Below, one piece after another: positions 7,099-13,591 of a DNA stretch of 16,271 nucleotides. The stretch covers positions 1 to 16,271 of the forward strand of contig CAKOHQ010000029.1 in NCBI GenBank assembly GCA_934085875.1. The letters are read 5' to 3'. The translations under genes and the position numbers were made by a program. Source of the DNA: an uncultured Bacilli bacterium (GTDB taxonomy: Bacteria; Bacillota_I; Bacilli_A; RF39; UBA660). The notes below the pieces were generated by a model, which saw nothing but the letters and a program-made list of their open reading frames with translations, did not search any database and had not been told where the DNA came from. The number at the start of each line of letters is the position of its first letter. Position 1 is the stretch's first letter.

Positions 7099-8145
7099 AT
7101 GGTAGGATTAGCTTTAGAGGGTGGAGGTGCAAAAGGATCATATGAAATTGGTGCTTATGTTGCTCTTACTCAATTGGGATATAAATTTGATGCAGTTGCG
7201 GGTACTTCAATAGGTTCTTTGAATGCAGCTTTAATTGTTCAGGGAAATATTAAATTAGCTCAAAAATTGTGGCTTAATGCAGATAGTGAAATAATTGGTA
7301 TAAATAAGAAAATTGTTGAATTACATAAAAATTTTAAATTAAATAAAGAAAATATTAAGTTATCCGTTGATGAAATAAATAAAATATTAAAAAATAAAGG
7401 ATTAGATGTTACTAATTATAGGAAAATACTTGATGAATTTATAGATGAATATAAAATAAGAAAAAGTAAAATTAATTATGGTTTAGTTACTGTTAGATTA
7501 AATGATTTAAAGCCTATGGAATTAACAATAAAAGAAATAGAAAAAGGGAAGTTATCACAATATATAATGGCTTCTAGCTATTTACCTGTGTTTAAAATGC
7601 AGAAAATAATTGATGATTCATATTATTTAGATGGTGGTGTATCTAATAATTTGCCGATTTCTTTACTTGAAAAAATGGGATGTAATAAAGTTGTTGCAAT
7701 TAGAATTAATGGAGTGGGATTATCTAAGAAGAAACTTATTAGTAAAACAGAAGTTGTAGAGATTGCGCCTACAAAAGATACTGGTCCGGTTATATTCTTT
7801 GATAATAAAGATGTTATCAATAACTATAATATGGGTTATTATGATACACTATTATATTTTAATAAAGTTGATGGTTTTAAATATTATTTTAAGAAGTTTA
7901 ATTTATATAATTTTATTTCTAGAAAAGTAAGTAAAAGTGTGTTAAATTTGGTTAAATTGAAATTTAGAACTCCAGATATTAAAGAAATTATATTGAAAAG
8001 TATTGAAGATATTTTAGAGAATAATAATGTAGATTATTATGAAATATATTCTGTTTTAAAAATATTAAAATATATTAAGAAGAATAATTTAAAATCTAAG
8101 AATAGTATTGTCAATGAATTTGTTTATAATTTAAAAATGTTTTAG
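7099..8145 (+). CDS. Patatin-like phospholipase
   Basis: 348 aa. The patatin domain occupies about residues 3-200. The oxyanion loop is EGGGAKGSYEIG (7-18), the nucleophile elbow GTSIG has Ser37, and the second dyad residue is Asp178 in LDGGVSNN. The catalytic Ser-Asp dyad is complete, so a lipid acyl hydrolase is expected. No signal peptide or membrane segment is seen, so it should act from the cytoplasm on membrane lipids. Close bacterial relatives include RssA and YlbK types of unknown substrate. The C-terminal region (200-348) is Lys/Asn/Ile-rich and not recognised. It starts 3 nt after the gmk stop, with GGAG inside the end of gmk as its SD, implying translational coupling. No clear terminator follows. 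Confidence 0.88.
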   Translation: MVGLALEGGGAKGSYEIGAYVALTQLGYKFDAVAGTSIGSLNAALIVQGNIKLAQKLWLNADSEIIGINKKIVELHKNFKLNKENIKLSVDEINKILKNKGLDVTNYRKILDEFIDEYKIRKSKINYGLVTVRLNDLKPMELTIKEIEKGKLSQYIMASSYLPVFKMQKIIDDSYYLDGGVSNNLPISLLEKMGCNKVVAIRINGVGLSKKKLISKTEVVEIAPTKDTGPVIFFDNKDVINNYNMGYYDTLLYFNKVDGFKYYFKKFNLYNFISRKVSKSVLNLVKLKFRTPDIKEIILKSIEDILENNNVDYYEIYSVLKILKYIKKNNLKSKNSIVNEFVYNLKMF

Positions 8146-8147
8146 TG

Positions 8148-8176
8148 TTGAAAAATGTTATATATCAATATATAAT
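8148..8176 (+). promoter_or_regulatory. Promoter of the yebC-like gene with overlapping palindrome
   Basis: TTGAAA (8148-8153), 17 bp, TATAAT (8171-8176). An 8-bp perfect inverted repeat, TTATATAT (8158-8165) and ATATATAA (8168-8175), spans the spacer and the -10. It could be an operator or an AT-rich coincidence. Confidence 0.75.
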
Positions 8177-8202
8177 ATTTAAGTATTGAGAGGAAGATTT
8201 TT

Positions 8203-8919
8203 ATGGGAAGAGCTTATGAAGTTAGAAAAGCAAGTATACAAAAAACTGGTGCTATAAAGGCTAAATTATATAGTACTTTTGCTAAAGAAATATATTTAGC
8301 TGCTAAAGGGAATCCAGAATTAGAAAGTAATATACATTTAAAAAGATTAGTTGAAAAGGCTAAAAAGAATCAAGTACCAAATGATATAATAAACCGTGCT
8401 ATTCTTAAGGCAAAGGGATCTGGTGGAGATGATTATCAAACTGTTGTTTATGAAGGTTTTGGTCCTGGAGCAAGTACATTAATTATAAAAACTTTAACTG
8501 ATAATGTTAATAGAACTGTTGGTTTTGTTAGGGCAGCATTTAATAAAGTTAATAAAAGTTTAGGTGTTAGTAACAGTGTTAGTTATAATTATGATTATTT
8601 AGGTGTTATTGGTTTTAAATATGATAATTATGATGAAGTATTTGAAAAATTATTAGATGCTGGTATTGAAATAATTGATTTGGAAAATGAAGATGGTTTA
8701 TTAGTCGTAACTTGTAATCCAAGTGATATACATAAAGTTAAAGATGTATTAGAATCATTTATAAATAATATTGAGTATGAAATAGATGAAGTTGGTATGT
8801 ATCCTAAAGAAAAAGTTAAATTGAATGATGAAGATAAAGAATTATTTTTAAGACTATATAATATGTTGGATGACATAGAAGATGTTACTGAGATATATCA
8901 TAATGTGGAACTAGATTAG
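8203..8919 (+). CDS. yebC: YebC/PmpR-family protein (YeeN/YeeI subtype)
   Basis: 238 aa, full length. It begins MGRAYEVRKAS, the N-terminus of the YeeN/YeeI subtype, where the classical YebC has AGHSKW. Conserved stretches NPELESNIHLKRLVEKAKKN, VPNDIINRAI, YEGFGPGAS and TDNVNRT are all present. The family was long annotated as DNA-binding transcription regulators. More recent work on YebC and its mitochondrial homologue TACO1 supports a role on the ribosome in relieving stalling at proline stretches. Which role holds here cannot be decided from sequence. AGAGGAAG supplies the SD. The gene is monocistronic, with its own promoter, and its TAG stop is inside the terminator hairpin. Confidence 0.93.
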   Translation: MGRAYEVRKASIQKTGAIKAKLYSTFAKEIYLAAKGNPELESNIHLKRLVEKAKKNQVPNDIINRAILKAKGSGGDDYQTVVYEGFGPGASTLIIKTLTDNVNRTVGFVRAAFNKVNKSLGVSNSVSYNYDYLGVIGFKYDNYDEVFEKLLDAGIEIIDLENEDGLLVVTCNPSDIHKVKDVLESFINNIEYEIDEVGMYPKEKVKLNDEDKELFLRLYNMLDDIEDVTEIYHNVELD

Positions 8920-8929
8920 TTCTTTTTTT
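8908..8929 (+). terminator. Terminator containing the yebC stop codon
   Basis: GAACTA (8908-8913) pairs with TAGTTC (8917-8922) around GAT, followed by seven T (8923-8929). The TAG stop of yebC is the first three bases of the 3' arm. Confidence 0.85.
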
Positions 8930-8962
8930 CATATTAAATTCATATTTGTTTTATAGTATAAT
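8928..8962 (+). promoter_or_regulatory. Response-regulator promoter with 11-bp direct repeat
   Basis: TATAAT (8957-8962) is preceded by a poor -35 (TTAAAT, 8934-8939). In its place lie two TTCATATT copies starting at 8928 and 8939, exactly 11 bp apart, the second ending 10 bp before the -10. Period and placement match how OmpR/PhoB-family dimers bind, so autoregulation is plausible. Confidence 0.5.
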
Positions 8963-8982
8963 AGTGTTTGAGGAGTGGTATT

Positions 8983-9648
8983 GTGCATATATTGATTGTT
9001 GATGATGAAATATTGATTAGAAATGTTATAAAAGAATATTTAAAATTGGAAAATTACACTTATGATGAAGCTAGTAATGGTGTTGATGCTATAAATTTAG
9101 TAAAAAATAATTCTTATGATTGTATACTTATGGATATAATGATGCCTAAATTAGATGGATATAGTGCTATAAAAGAAATAAAAAAAATATGTGATGCTAA
9201 AATTATAGTTTTGAGTGCAAGGACTGAAGAATTTGATAAATTATCAGGATTTGATCTTGGTATAGATGATTATGTTACAAAACCTTTTAGTCCTAAAGAA
9301 TTAATTGCTAGAATAAAAGCTGTAACTAAAAGGGATAATAAACTTAGTAAAACAATAATAGTTGGTAATATAAAATTAGATGAATTATCTAGAACTGCAT
9401 ATATTGATGGTAAAGAGGTTGAATTAACTCATACTCAATTTGATTTGTTAAATTTATTTTTAAAAAATGAAAATATAGTATTTACGAGAGAAATGATAAT
9501 AGATAAAATATGGGGATATACATATGAAGCAGATGATAGAACAATTGATGCTCATATAAAATTATTAAGAGTTAAGTTAGGTGAATATAAAAATTCAATA
9601 AAGACAGTTCGTGGAGTGGGATATAAATTTGTTTATGAAGCAGAGTAA
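8983..9648 (+). CDS. OmpR/PhoB-family response regulator
   Basis: 221 aa from the GTG at 8983, chosen because GAGGAG (8970-8975) lies 7 nt upstream and the protein then begins MHILIVDDE as the family does. A TTG at 8968 would place the SD inside the gene. Receiver domain about 1-115: acidic pair Asp7/Asp8, phospho-acceptor Asp51 in LMDIMMPKLDG, switch residue Ser78, Lys100 in TKPFSPKEL. A winged-helix DNA-binding domain follows (about 125-221) with the ELTHTQFDLL, FTREMIIDKIWGY, RTIDAHIKLLRVKLG and IKTVRGVGYKF segments. All phosphorylation residues are present. Its last 14 nt overlap the kinase gene. The target genes are not known from the family; the repeats nearby suggest local targets. Confidence 0.94.
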   Translation: MHILIVDDEILIRNVIKEYLKLENYTYDEASNGVDAINLVKNNSYDCILMDIMMPKLDGYSAIKEIKKICDAKIIVLSARTEEFDKLSGFDLGIDDYVTKPFSPKELIARIKAVTKRDNKLSKTIIVGNIKLDELSRTAYIDGKEVELTHTQFDLLNLFLKNENIVFTREMIIDKIWGYTYEADDRTIDAHIKLLRVKLGEYKNSIKTVRGVGYKFVYEAE

Positions 9649-11011
9649 TATACAAAATAAAACCTTAAAGTATTTAATTATATTTTCTAGTATTATACTT
9701 TTAATAATGTGGGCTAGTCAAATACTTTTTTTAACTTTATTTTATGAGAGATATCAAATAAATAATTTAAATAAAGTGGTTTTTAAATTAACAAAAAATA
9801 CTCATACAGTGGATGAAATAGAATCTATTGCATATAAGAATAATATTTGTATTGAATATTTAAATGATAATAATGTGTATGTTTTTAATGGATTGAATAA
9901 TAATTGTATTCTTAATTCAAAGAGTAAGAGTGTTTTAAATATAATAAGTAGTTTTATAGAGAAAGATACTAATAGAGAAATTATTAAAATTAATAATCCA
10001 ACTAATTATAGCAAAAGTATTTTATATAATTTAAAACTTAATGATAATGAATATATAATACTTAATACTAATTTAGAAGATGTTGATAGTACTACAAGTG
10101 TACTTAAGAATCAACTTATATATATTACTTTGATTGTTATATTATTATCTGTTTTGGTTTCAACTATAATATCTAAGATGTTAAATAAACCTATAATTAA
10201 TATTACTAAAGAGGCTAAGAAGTTAGCGACTGGTAATAGAGAATTAAATATTCCTATGAGTAATATAAAAGAGATAGATGATTTGAGGGATTCACTTATT
10301 TATGCAAGTCATGAAATAAACAAGACTGATGAATTAAGAAGAGATTTATTAGCAAATGTAAGTCATGATTTAAAAACTCCACTTACGATGATAAAGGCTT
10401 ATGCAGAAATGATTAGAGATATAAGTAAAGATAATGAAGAAAAAAGAAATGAAAATTTAAATATAATTATTGATGAAACTGATAGGTTAACGGTTTTGGT
10501 TAATGATATATTAAATTTGAGTAAATTAGAAGCAAATAAAGAATTGTTAGAAATAAAAGAGTTTGATTTAGTAGAATTAATAAATAATATTATAAAAAAA
10601 TATAACATAATTAAAGAAACTGAAAATTATAATTTTGTTTTGAATATGCCTAAAAAGGCTATGGTACGTGGTGATATTAATAAAATAAGTCAAGTTATAT
10701 ATAATTTAGTAAATAATGCTATTAATTATACTGGTGATGATTTAACTGTGACAATTGAAGTAATTGAAAATAAAAAAACTTATAGAGTTAATATTACAGA
10801 TACAGGTAAGGGAATAAAGAAAGAAGAAATAAATATAATATGGGATAAATATTATAAGAATGAAAAAAATCATAAAAGAAATAAAGTTGGAACTGGTGTA
10901 GGATTATCAATAGTAAAAAATATATTGGATAAACATAATTTTAAATATGGTGTTAATAGTGAGATAGGTAAGGGAACTACATTTTATTTTGAAATTACAA
11001 AAATTTCATAA
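9635..11011 (+). CDS. Sensor histidine kinase, partner of the response regulator
   Basis: 458 aa from the ATG at 9635, overlapping the regulator by 14 nt; a GTG at 9611 would add 8 residues. No good SD precedes 9635, so translation is probably coupled. Two membrane helices (about 12-36 and 160-181) enclose an extracellular sensor region of about 120 residues with two cysteines (72 and 91) and no recognised ligand domain. A HAMP linker (about 182-234) follows, then HisKA with the phosphorylated His244 in ANVSHDLKTPLTMIKAYAEM, and HATPase_c with the N box NLVNNAINYT (357-366), G1 DTGKGI (389-394) and G2 GTGVGLSIVKNIL (419-431). All catalytic motifs are intact. The overall plan is that of the WalK/PhoR/VanS-like group, but the stimulus is unknown. 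Confidence 0.93.
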   Translation: MKQSNIQNKTLKYLIIFSSIILLIMWASQILFLTLFYERYQINNLNKVVFKLTKNTHTVDEIESIAYKNNICIEYLNDNNVYVFNGLNNNCILNSKSKSVLNIISSFIEKDTNREIIKINNPTNYSKSILYNLKLNDNEYIILNTNLEDVDSTTSVLKNQLIYITLIVILLSVLVSTIISKMLNKPIINITKEAKKLATGNRELNIPMSNIKEIDDLRDSLIYASHEINKTDELRRDLLANVSHDLKTPLTMIKAYAEMIRDISKDNEEKRNENLNIIIDETDRLTVLVNDILNLSKLEANKELLEIKEFDLVELINNIIKKYNIIKETENYNFVLNMPKKAMVRGDINKISQVIYNLVNNAINYTGDDLTVTIEVIENKKTYRVNITDTGKGIKKEEINIIWDKYYKNEKNHKRNKVGTGVGLSIVKNILDKHNFKYGVNSEIGKGTTFYFEITKIS

Positions 11012-11023
11012 TAATTTCATAAT
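11002..11023 (+). repeat. Perfect tandem 11-bp repeat, candidate response-regulator operator
   Basis: AATTTCATAAT occurs at 11002-11012 and again, with no gap, at 11013-11023. The first copy contains the TAA stop of the kinase gene. The core TTCATAAT differs by one base from the TTCATATT pair in the regulator's own promoter and shares its 11-bp period. A further exact copy is at 12260-12270 in the signal-peptidase promoter. Confidence 0.55.
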
Positions 11024-11030
11024 CTATTAG

Positions 11031-11038
11031 TATATTAT
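11031..11038 (+). promoter_or_regulatory. Candidate activator-dependent -10 downstream of the tandem repeat
   Basis: TATATT (11031-11036) or TATTAT (11033-11038) lies 7-9 bp after the tandem repeat. No good -35 exists; the repeat covers the -35 position, as in promoters where an OmpR/PhoB-type protein replaces it. Predicted start about 11043. Confidence 0.35.
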
Positions 11039-11083
11039 TCTTGTAGAGAAAGGTTTTTTTTAAATATTTTTACTATTTTTAAA

Positions 11084-11149
11084 ATGTTATTATTAACTAT
11101 AATTTTGAACTCACACTATTTTTTGGCCTTTTTCTATTTTAGTAGTTAA
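11084..11149 (+). CDS. Possible 21-residue hydrophobic micro-protein
   Basis: ATG at 11084 opens 21 codons ending at TAA 11147-11149. The product begins MLLLTIILNS and continues with a Phe/Tyr/Ala-rich stretch ending in two Ser: long enough for one short membrane helix. Its stop codon touches the 5' arm of the terminator, the same arrangement as at three recognised genes in this window. Against it, no SD lies within 15 nt upstream (AGAAAGG at 11047-11053 is too far), and T-rich DNA yields Leu/Phe frames by chance. Confidence 0.18.
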   Translation: MLLLTIILNSHYFLAFFYFSS

Positions 11150-11176
11150 AAAGTATAAGTTATTTTATACTTTTTT
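11148..11176. terminator. Terminator between the kinase operon and the TasA-like gene
   Basis: AAAAAGTATAA (11148-11158) pairs with TTATACTTTTT (11165-11175) around a 6-nt loop, with T-runs on the right and A-runs on the left. It can work in either direction, though no minus-strand gene is seen nearby. Confidence 0.75.
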
Positions 11177-11211
11177 GTTTTGTTTATTAATAATTTTTAA
11201 ATATTTAGTTC

Positions 11212-11240
11212 TTGATATTTTTTTTTTTATATGATACTAT
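11212..11240 (+). promoter_or_regulatory. Promoter of the TasA-like gene
   Basis: TTGATA (11212-11217), 17 bp largely of T, then TACTAT (11235-11240). Start near 11247, giving a leader of about 20 nt that carries the SD GAGG (11256-11259). Confidence 0.7.
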
Positions 11241-11267
11241 TTTTATAGTAGAGACGAGGTTGATTTT

Positions 11268-12161
11268 ATGAAAAATGAAAATAGTAATAAGGGGTCTATT
11301 ATAATATTGACTATTATTGGTATAGCTACTTTGTTGGTAGCTGTGATTGGTGCAACTTTTGCGTTCTTTACTGCTCAAGTTACTTATAATGGAAAACCAA
11401 AGGATGTTACGATTCAATCTGGAGAGATGATAATACAATTTAATTCTAAAAATAGTATAGATTATAAGGGTGCAATTCCTGGAAGACCAGAAGTTTATCA
11501 AACTAATTCTGAAGGCAATCAAGAATTGATTACTAAAAATAGAATGCAATTTACATTAACTAGTGGAGAAAAGATGGGTGTTGGAACTCCATATGATATA
11601 TATTTAAAAATAACTAAGAATGAATTTTTACAAAGTAAGAATTTAGATACTGGTTATACAAATTTAGTTTATTATATACAGGAGTTTAGTGAGAGTTTGA
11701 TTGAGCCTTCAAATACTGTTGATTCTTCTTTAAGAATTCCAAATGTTTTAGGTACGATGTATTCTGTTAGTCCGTTATTAGAATATAAAGATAATGCAGG
11801 TGTTGGAAAATTTAAAAAGACTACTATTACTAGTATGTTAGATAGTTCTAAAGAATTAAATGTAGGTGGTATAACTGAAGAAAAAGGTTTAGTAAAAATT
11901 GGTATAATTCCTTTAGTTGCAAATCCTGATCAATGTCCAACTGATAATCCTGCTTATAAAAAAGAAGATGGAGCTTGTTATTTGAAAATTAGTGATGGTT
12001 CCGTACTTGGAAATTATAGTAGTGGTAATGAATGGTATTTTGAATTATGGCTTTATGAAACTGGCGATGAACAAAATGAGGATCAAGGTAAAGAATTTAA
12101 TGCTAGTATCGAAGTTGTAACTCATGATTTAGATAAAATTTCAAATGAAGTTATTGAATAA
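11268..12161 (+). CDS. TasA/camelysin-like secreted protein, probable SipW-type substrate
   Basis: 297 aa. A short charged N-terminus, a hydrophobic stretch (about 11-28) and then GATFAFFTAQV (28-38) form the signal region typical of TasA, camelysin (CalY) and related proteins, which end their hydrophobic core in an AT/TxAxF motif and are cut by an ER-type signal peptidase. The SGEMIIQF segment (51-58) matches the position of the SGTLxL strand that opens the TasA-like beta-sandwich. Two cysteines (223 and 237) could form a disulfide. TasA builds amyloid-like biofilm fibres and camelysin is a surface protease or fibre subunit; no metalloprotease HExxH motif is seen here, so a structural fibre subunit is more likely. 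The gene directly downstream encodes a SipW-like peptidase, matching the TasA-SipW pairing. The overall sequence is divergent, so the family call rests on signal region and context. Confidence 0.65.
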   Translation: MKNENSNKGSIIILTIIGIATLLVAVIGATFAFFTAQVTYNGKPKDVTIQSGEMIIQFNSKNSIDYKGAIPGRPEVYQTNSEGNQELITKNRMQFTLTSGEKMGVGTPYDIYLKITKNEFLQSKNLDTGYTNLVYYIQEFSESLIEPSNTVDSSLRIPNVLGTMYSVSPLLEYKDNAGVGKFKKTTITSMLDSSKELNVGGITEEKGLVKIGIIPLVANPDQCPTDNPAYKKEDGACYLKISDGSVLGNYSSGNEWYFELWLYETGDEQNEDQGKEFNASIEVVTHDLDKISNEVIE

Positions 12162-12179
12162 CTCTTTTGGAGTTTTTTT
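12160..12179 (+). terminator. Terminator of the TasA-like gene
   Basis: AACTC (12160-12164) pairs with GAGTT (12170-12174) around TTTTG, followed by T to 12179. The TAA stop (12159-12161) enters the 5' arm. The stem is short, so read-through into the peptidase gene is possible. Confidence 0.65.
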
Positions 12180-12248
12180 CTTTTTTTAAAATTTTAAAAT
12201 TTAAAGTATTTTGGGTGTTGTTAAATTATAAATAAGTAAAATTTATCA

Positions 12249-12277
12249 TTGAATTATTTAATTTCATAATATATAAT
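12249..12277 (+). promoter_or_regulatory. Signal-peptidase promoter with embedded 11-bp motif
   Basis: TTGAAT (12249-12254), 17 bp, TATAAT (12272-12277). An exact copy of AATTTCATAAT (12260-12270) fills the spacer just before the -10. A protein bound there would block polymerase, whereas the tandem copies elsewhere sit in an activating position. Confidence 0.65.
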
Positions 12278-12304
12278 TAATATAGAAACTAGTCTGGTGA
12301 TAGA

Positions 12305-13024
12305 ATGGAAAAGTTGAATAAAAGGGAACGTAGGAAATTAATTAGATATTATATTAATAAGGCAATGAAATTGTTATCTTATGCTGTTATCGTTGTTTTA
12401 ATTTTTTTGGGTATATTTTTTGCGTATTATTTTGTTTCTTTGAAATTATATGAAAAAAATCCAACAATTAATATACCTAAATTTGGACTTTATACAATTA
12501 TAAGTCCTAGTATGGAGCCTAATGTTAAAGTATATGATGTAGTTGTTGATTTGAATATATTTAATGAAAATGATATTAAAAAAGGAGATATTATTACTTT
12601 TATTTCTAAGAGTAATGTTTCAAAAGGATTGACTGTTACACACAGGGTAGTTGATGTTATAATTAATGATGATGGAAGTAAATCGTATATTACAAAGGGT
12701 GATAATAATTTAAAAGCTGATCAAGCAACTGTTAATTATAATGATGTTCTTGGTAAAGTTTTATTTAAATTGCCTCAATTAGGTAGAGTTCAGTTTTTAA
12801 TTGCTAATAAAATAGGATGGTTGTTAGTAATATTGTTACCGGCTTTGGGTATTATAATATATGATTTTATAAAATTATTTAAATTATTGGCTTTTAATAA
12901 TAAGTTTATGAGGTTAAGTACTATAAATAAAAAGATTGAAACTGAGATAAATGTTAATGATTTAAATAAAATAAGAGATGGGTTAGATACTGCTAAAAAG
13001 TATTATAAAAGGAATAGTAGATGA
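12305..13024 (+). CDS. sipW: ER-type (SipW-like) signal peptidase I
   Basis: 239 aa. A basic N-terminus, membrane helix (about 24-45), an extracytoplasmic catalytic domain, and a second helix (about 170-190) with a Lys-rich cytoplasmic tail: the SipW and archaeal/ER topology. Catalytic Ser69 is in TIISPSMEP. The general base position holds His113 in VTHRVV, where standard bacterial LepB has Lys. Asp133 is in TKGDNN. This Ser-His-Asp arrangement defines the ER-type subclass. In Bacillus, SipW processes TasA and TapA; the TasA-like gene immediately upstream is the expected substrate. The start follows GGTGAT. It has its own promoter and a terminator right after the TGA. A general housekeeping role cannot be excluded if the genome lacks another signal peptidase. 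Confidence 0.88.
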   Translation: MEKLNKRERRKLIRYYINKAMKLLSYAVIVVLIFLGIFFAYYFVSLKLYEKNPTINIPKFGLYTIISPSMEPNVKVYDVVVDLNIFNENDIKKGDIITFISKSNVSKGLTVTHRVVDVIINDDGSKSYITKGDNNLKADQATVNYNDVLGKVLFKLPQLGRVQFLIANKIGWLLVILLPALGIIIYDFIKLFKLLAFNNKFMRLSTINKKIETEINVNDLNKIRDGLDTAKKYYKRNSR

Positions 13025-13029
13025 TTTTA

Positions 13030-13053
13030 AGAGCATTATATATGTTCTTTTTT
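13030..13053 (+). terminator. Terminator after the signal peptidase gene
   Basis: AGAGCAT (13030-13036) pairs with ATGTTCT (13042-13048), with one G-T pair and the loop TATAT, followed by T (13048-13053). Confidence 0.75.
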
Positions 13054-13104
13054 GTTTTAAATTATATTTTTTTAATTTTTTTTTAAAAAAATTGTAATTT
13101 TTGC

Positions 13105-13133
13105 TTGCATATTTACTAAGATTAGTATATAAT
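13105..13133 (+). promoter_or_regulatory. Promoter of the S10 ribosomal protein operon
   Basis: TTGCAT (13105-13110), 17 bp, TATAAT (13128-13133). A run of A/T just upstream (about 13050-13100) resembles an UP element. Start near 13140. Confidence 0.75.
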
Positions 13134-13139
13134 TTATCT

Positions 13140-13270
13140 TGTATTCATTTGGCTATGATGTGCGAGGTGGCTGATACACTAGGCGGAGTTGCTAATTCGT
13201 TTAGGTGTTGGGGAATTCGTAACGGAGCTATGTTTATACAAAGATATAAACGAAGGGAGGACATATAAAA
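13140..13270 (+). promoter_or_regulatory. Structured 5' leader of the S10 operon, candidate autoregulatory RNA
   Basis: About 130 nt precede rpsJ and are notably richer in G than the surroundings, as structured RNA in an AT-rich genome tends to be. GTTGCTAATTC (13188-13198) pairs with GAATTCGTAAC (13213-13223) with one mismatch around a 14-nt G/T-rich loop. A second perfect hairpin, GTTTATA (13232-13238) with TATAAAC (13245-13251), ends just before the SD GGGAGG. In other bacteria S10 operons are controlled by a ribosomal protein, often L4, binding the leader. The ligand here is not evident. Confidence 0.55.
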
Positions 13271-13576
13271 ATGTCAAAAGTAAGAATCAGATTAAAAGCT
13301 TATGATCATAAAGTACTTGATGATACAGCTAGTAAGATTGTTACTACTATTAAAAGAATTGGTGGAGAAATATCTGGACCAATTCCTCTTCCTACAGAAA
13401 TTGAAAAATTTACTGTATTAAGAGCAGTACATAAATATAAAGATAGTAGAGAACAATTTGAAAGACGTACTCATAAAAGACTTATTGATATAAAGAATCC
13501 TAGTAAGGAAGTTATTGATGCTTTAACTCACTTAGATGTTCCAAGTGGTGTTGATGTAAAAATAGAAACAAAATAG
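13271..13576 (+). CDS. rpsJ: 30S ribosomal protein S10
   Basis: 101 aa, normal length. KVRIRLKAYDHKVLD at the start, GPIPLPT, FTVLRAVHKYKDSREQFERR and THKRLIDI are the conserved S10 segments. It is part of the 30S head and is also NusE in antitermination complexes. First gene of the operon, with SD AAGGGAGG. Confidence 0.98.
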   Translation: MSKVRIRLKAYDHKVLDDTASKIVTTIKRIGGEISGPIPLPTEIEKFTVLRAVHKYKDSREQFERRTHKRLIDIKNPSKEVIDALTHLDVPSGVDVKIETK

Positions 13577-13591
13577 TTGGAGGGAAAAGAA

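Larger units (their letters stand above)
11043..11176 (+). ncRNA. Candidate small transcript between the kinase gene and the TasA-like gene
   Basis: The segment between the candidate promoter and the terminator at 11148-11176 would make a transcript of about 135 nt. It is T-rich and shows no strong internal structure apart from the terminator. It could be a small RNA, the mRNA of the micro-ORF at 11084-11149, or simply the untranslated tail of the kinase operon ending at that terminator. The last reading needs no new promoter. Confidence 0.25.

Noticed and set aside
7623..7820. Minus-strand frame inside the patatin gene (and similar ones at 4150-4425, 5752-6009, 8628-8876, 10399-10608)
   Set aside because: Shadow frames produced by AT-rich codons of the sense genes. 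None has a start signal.
11205..11549. Minus-strand frame opposite the start of the TasA-like gene
   Set aside because: It covers the promoter and signal-peptide region of a supported gene, has no SD or promoter of its own, and has a random-looking composition.
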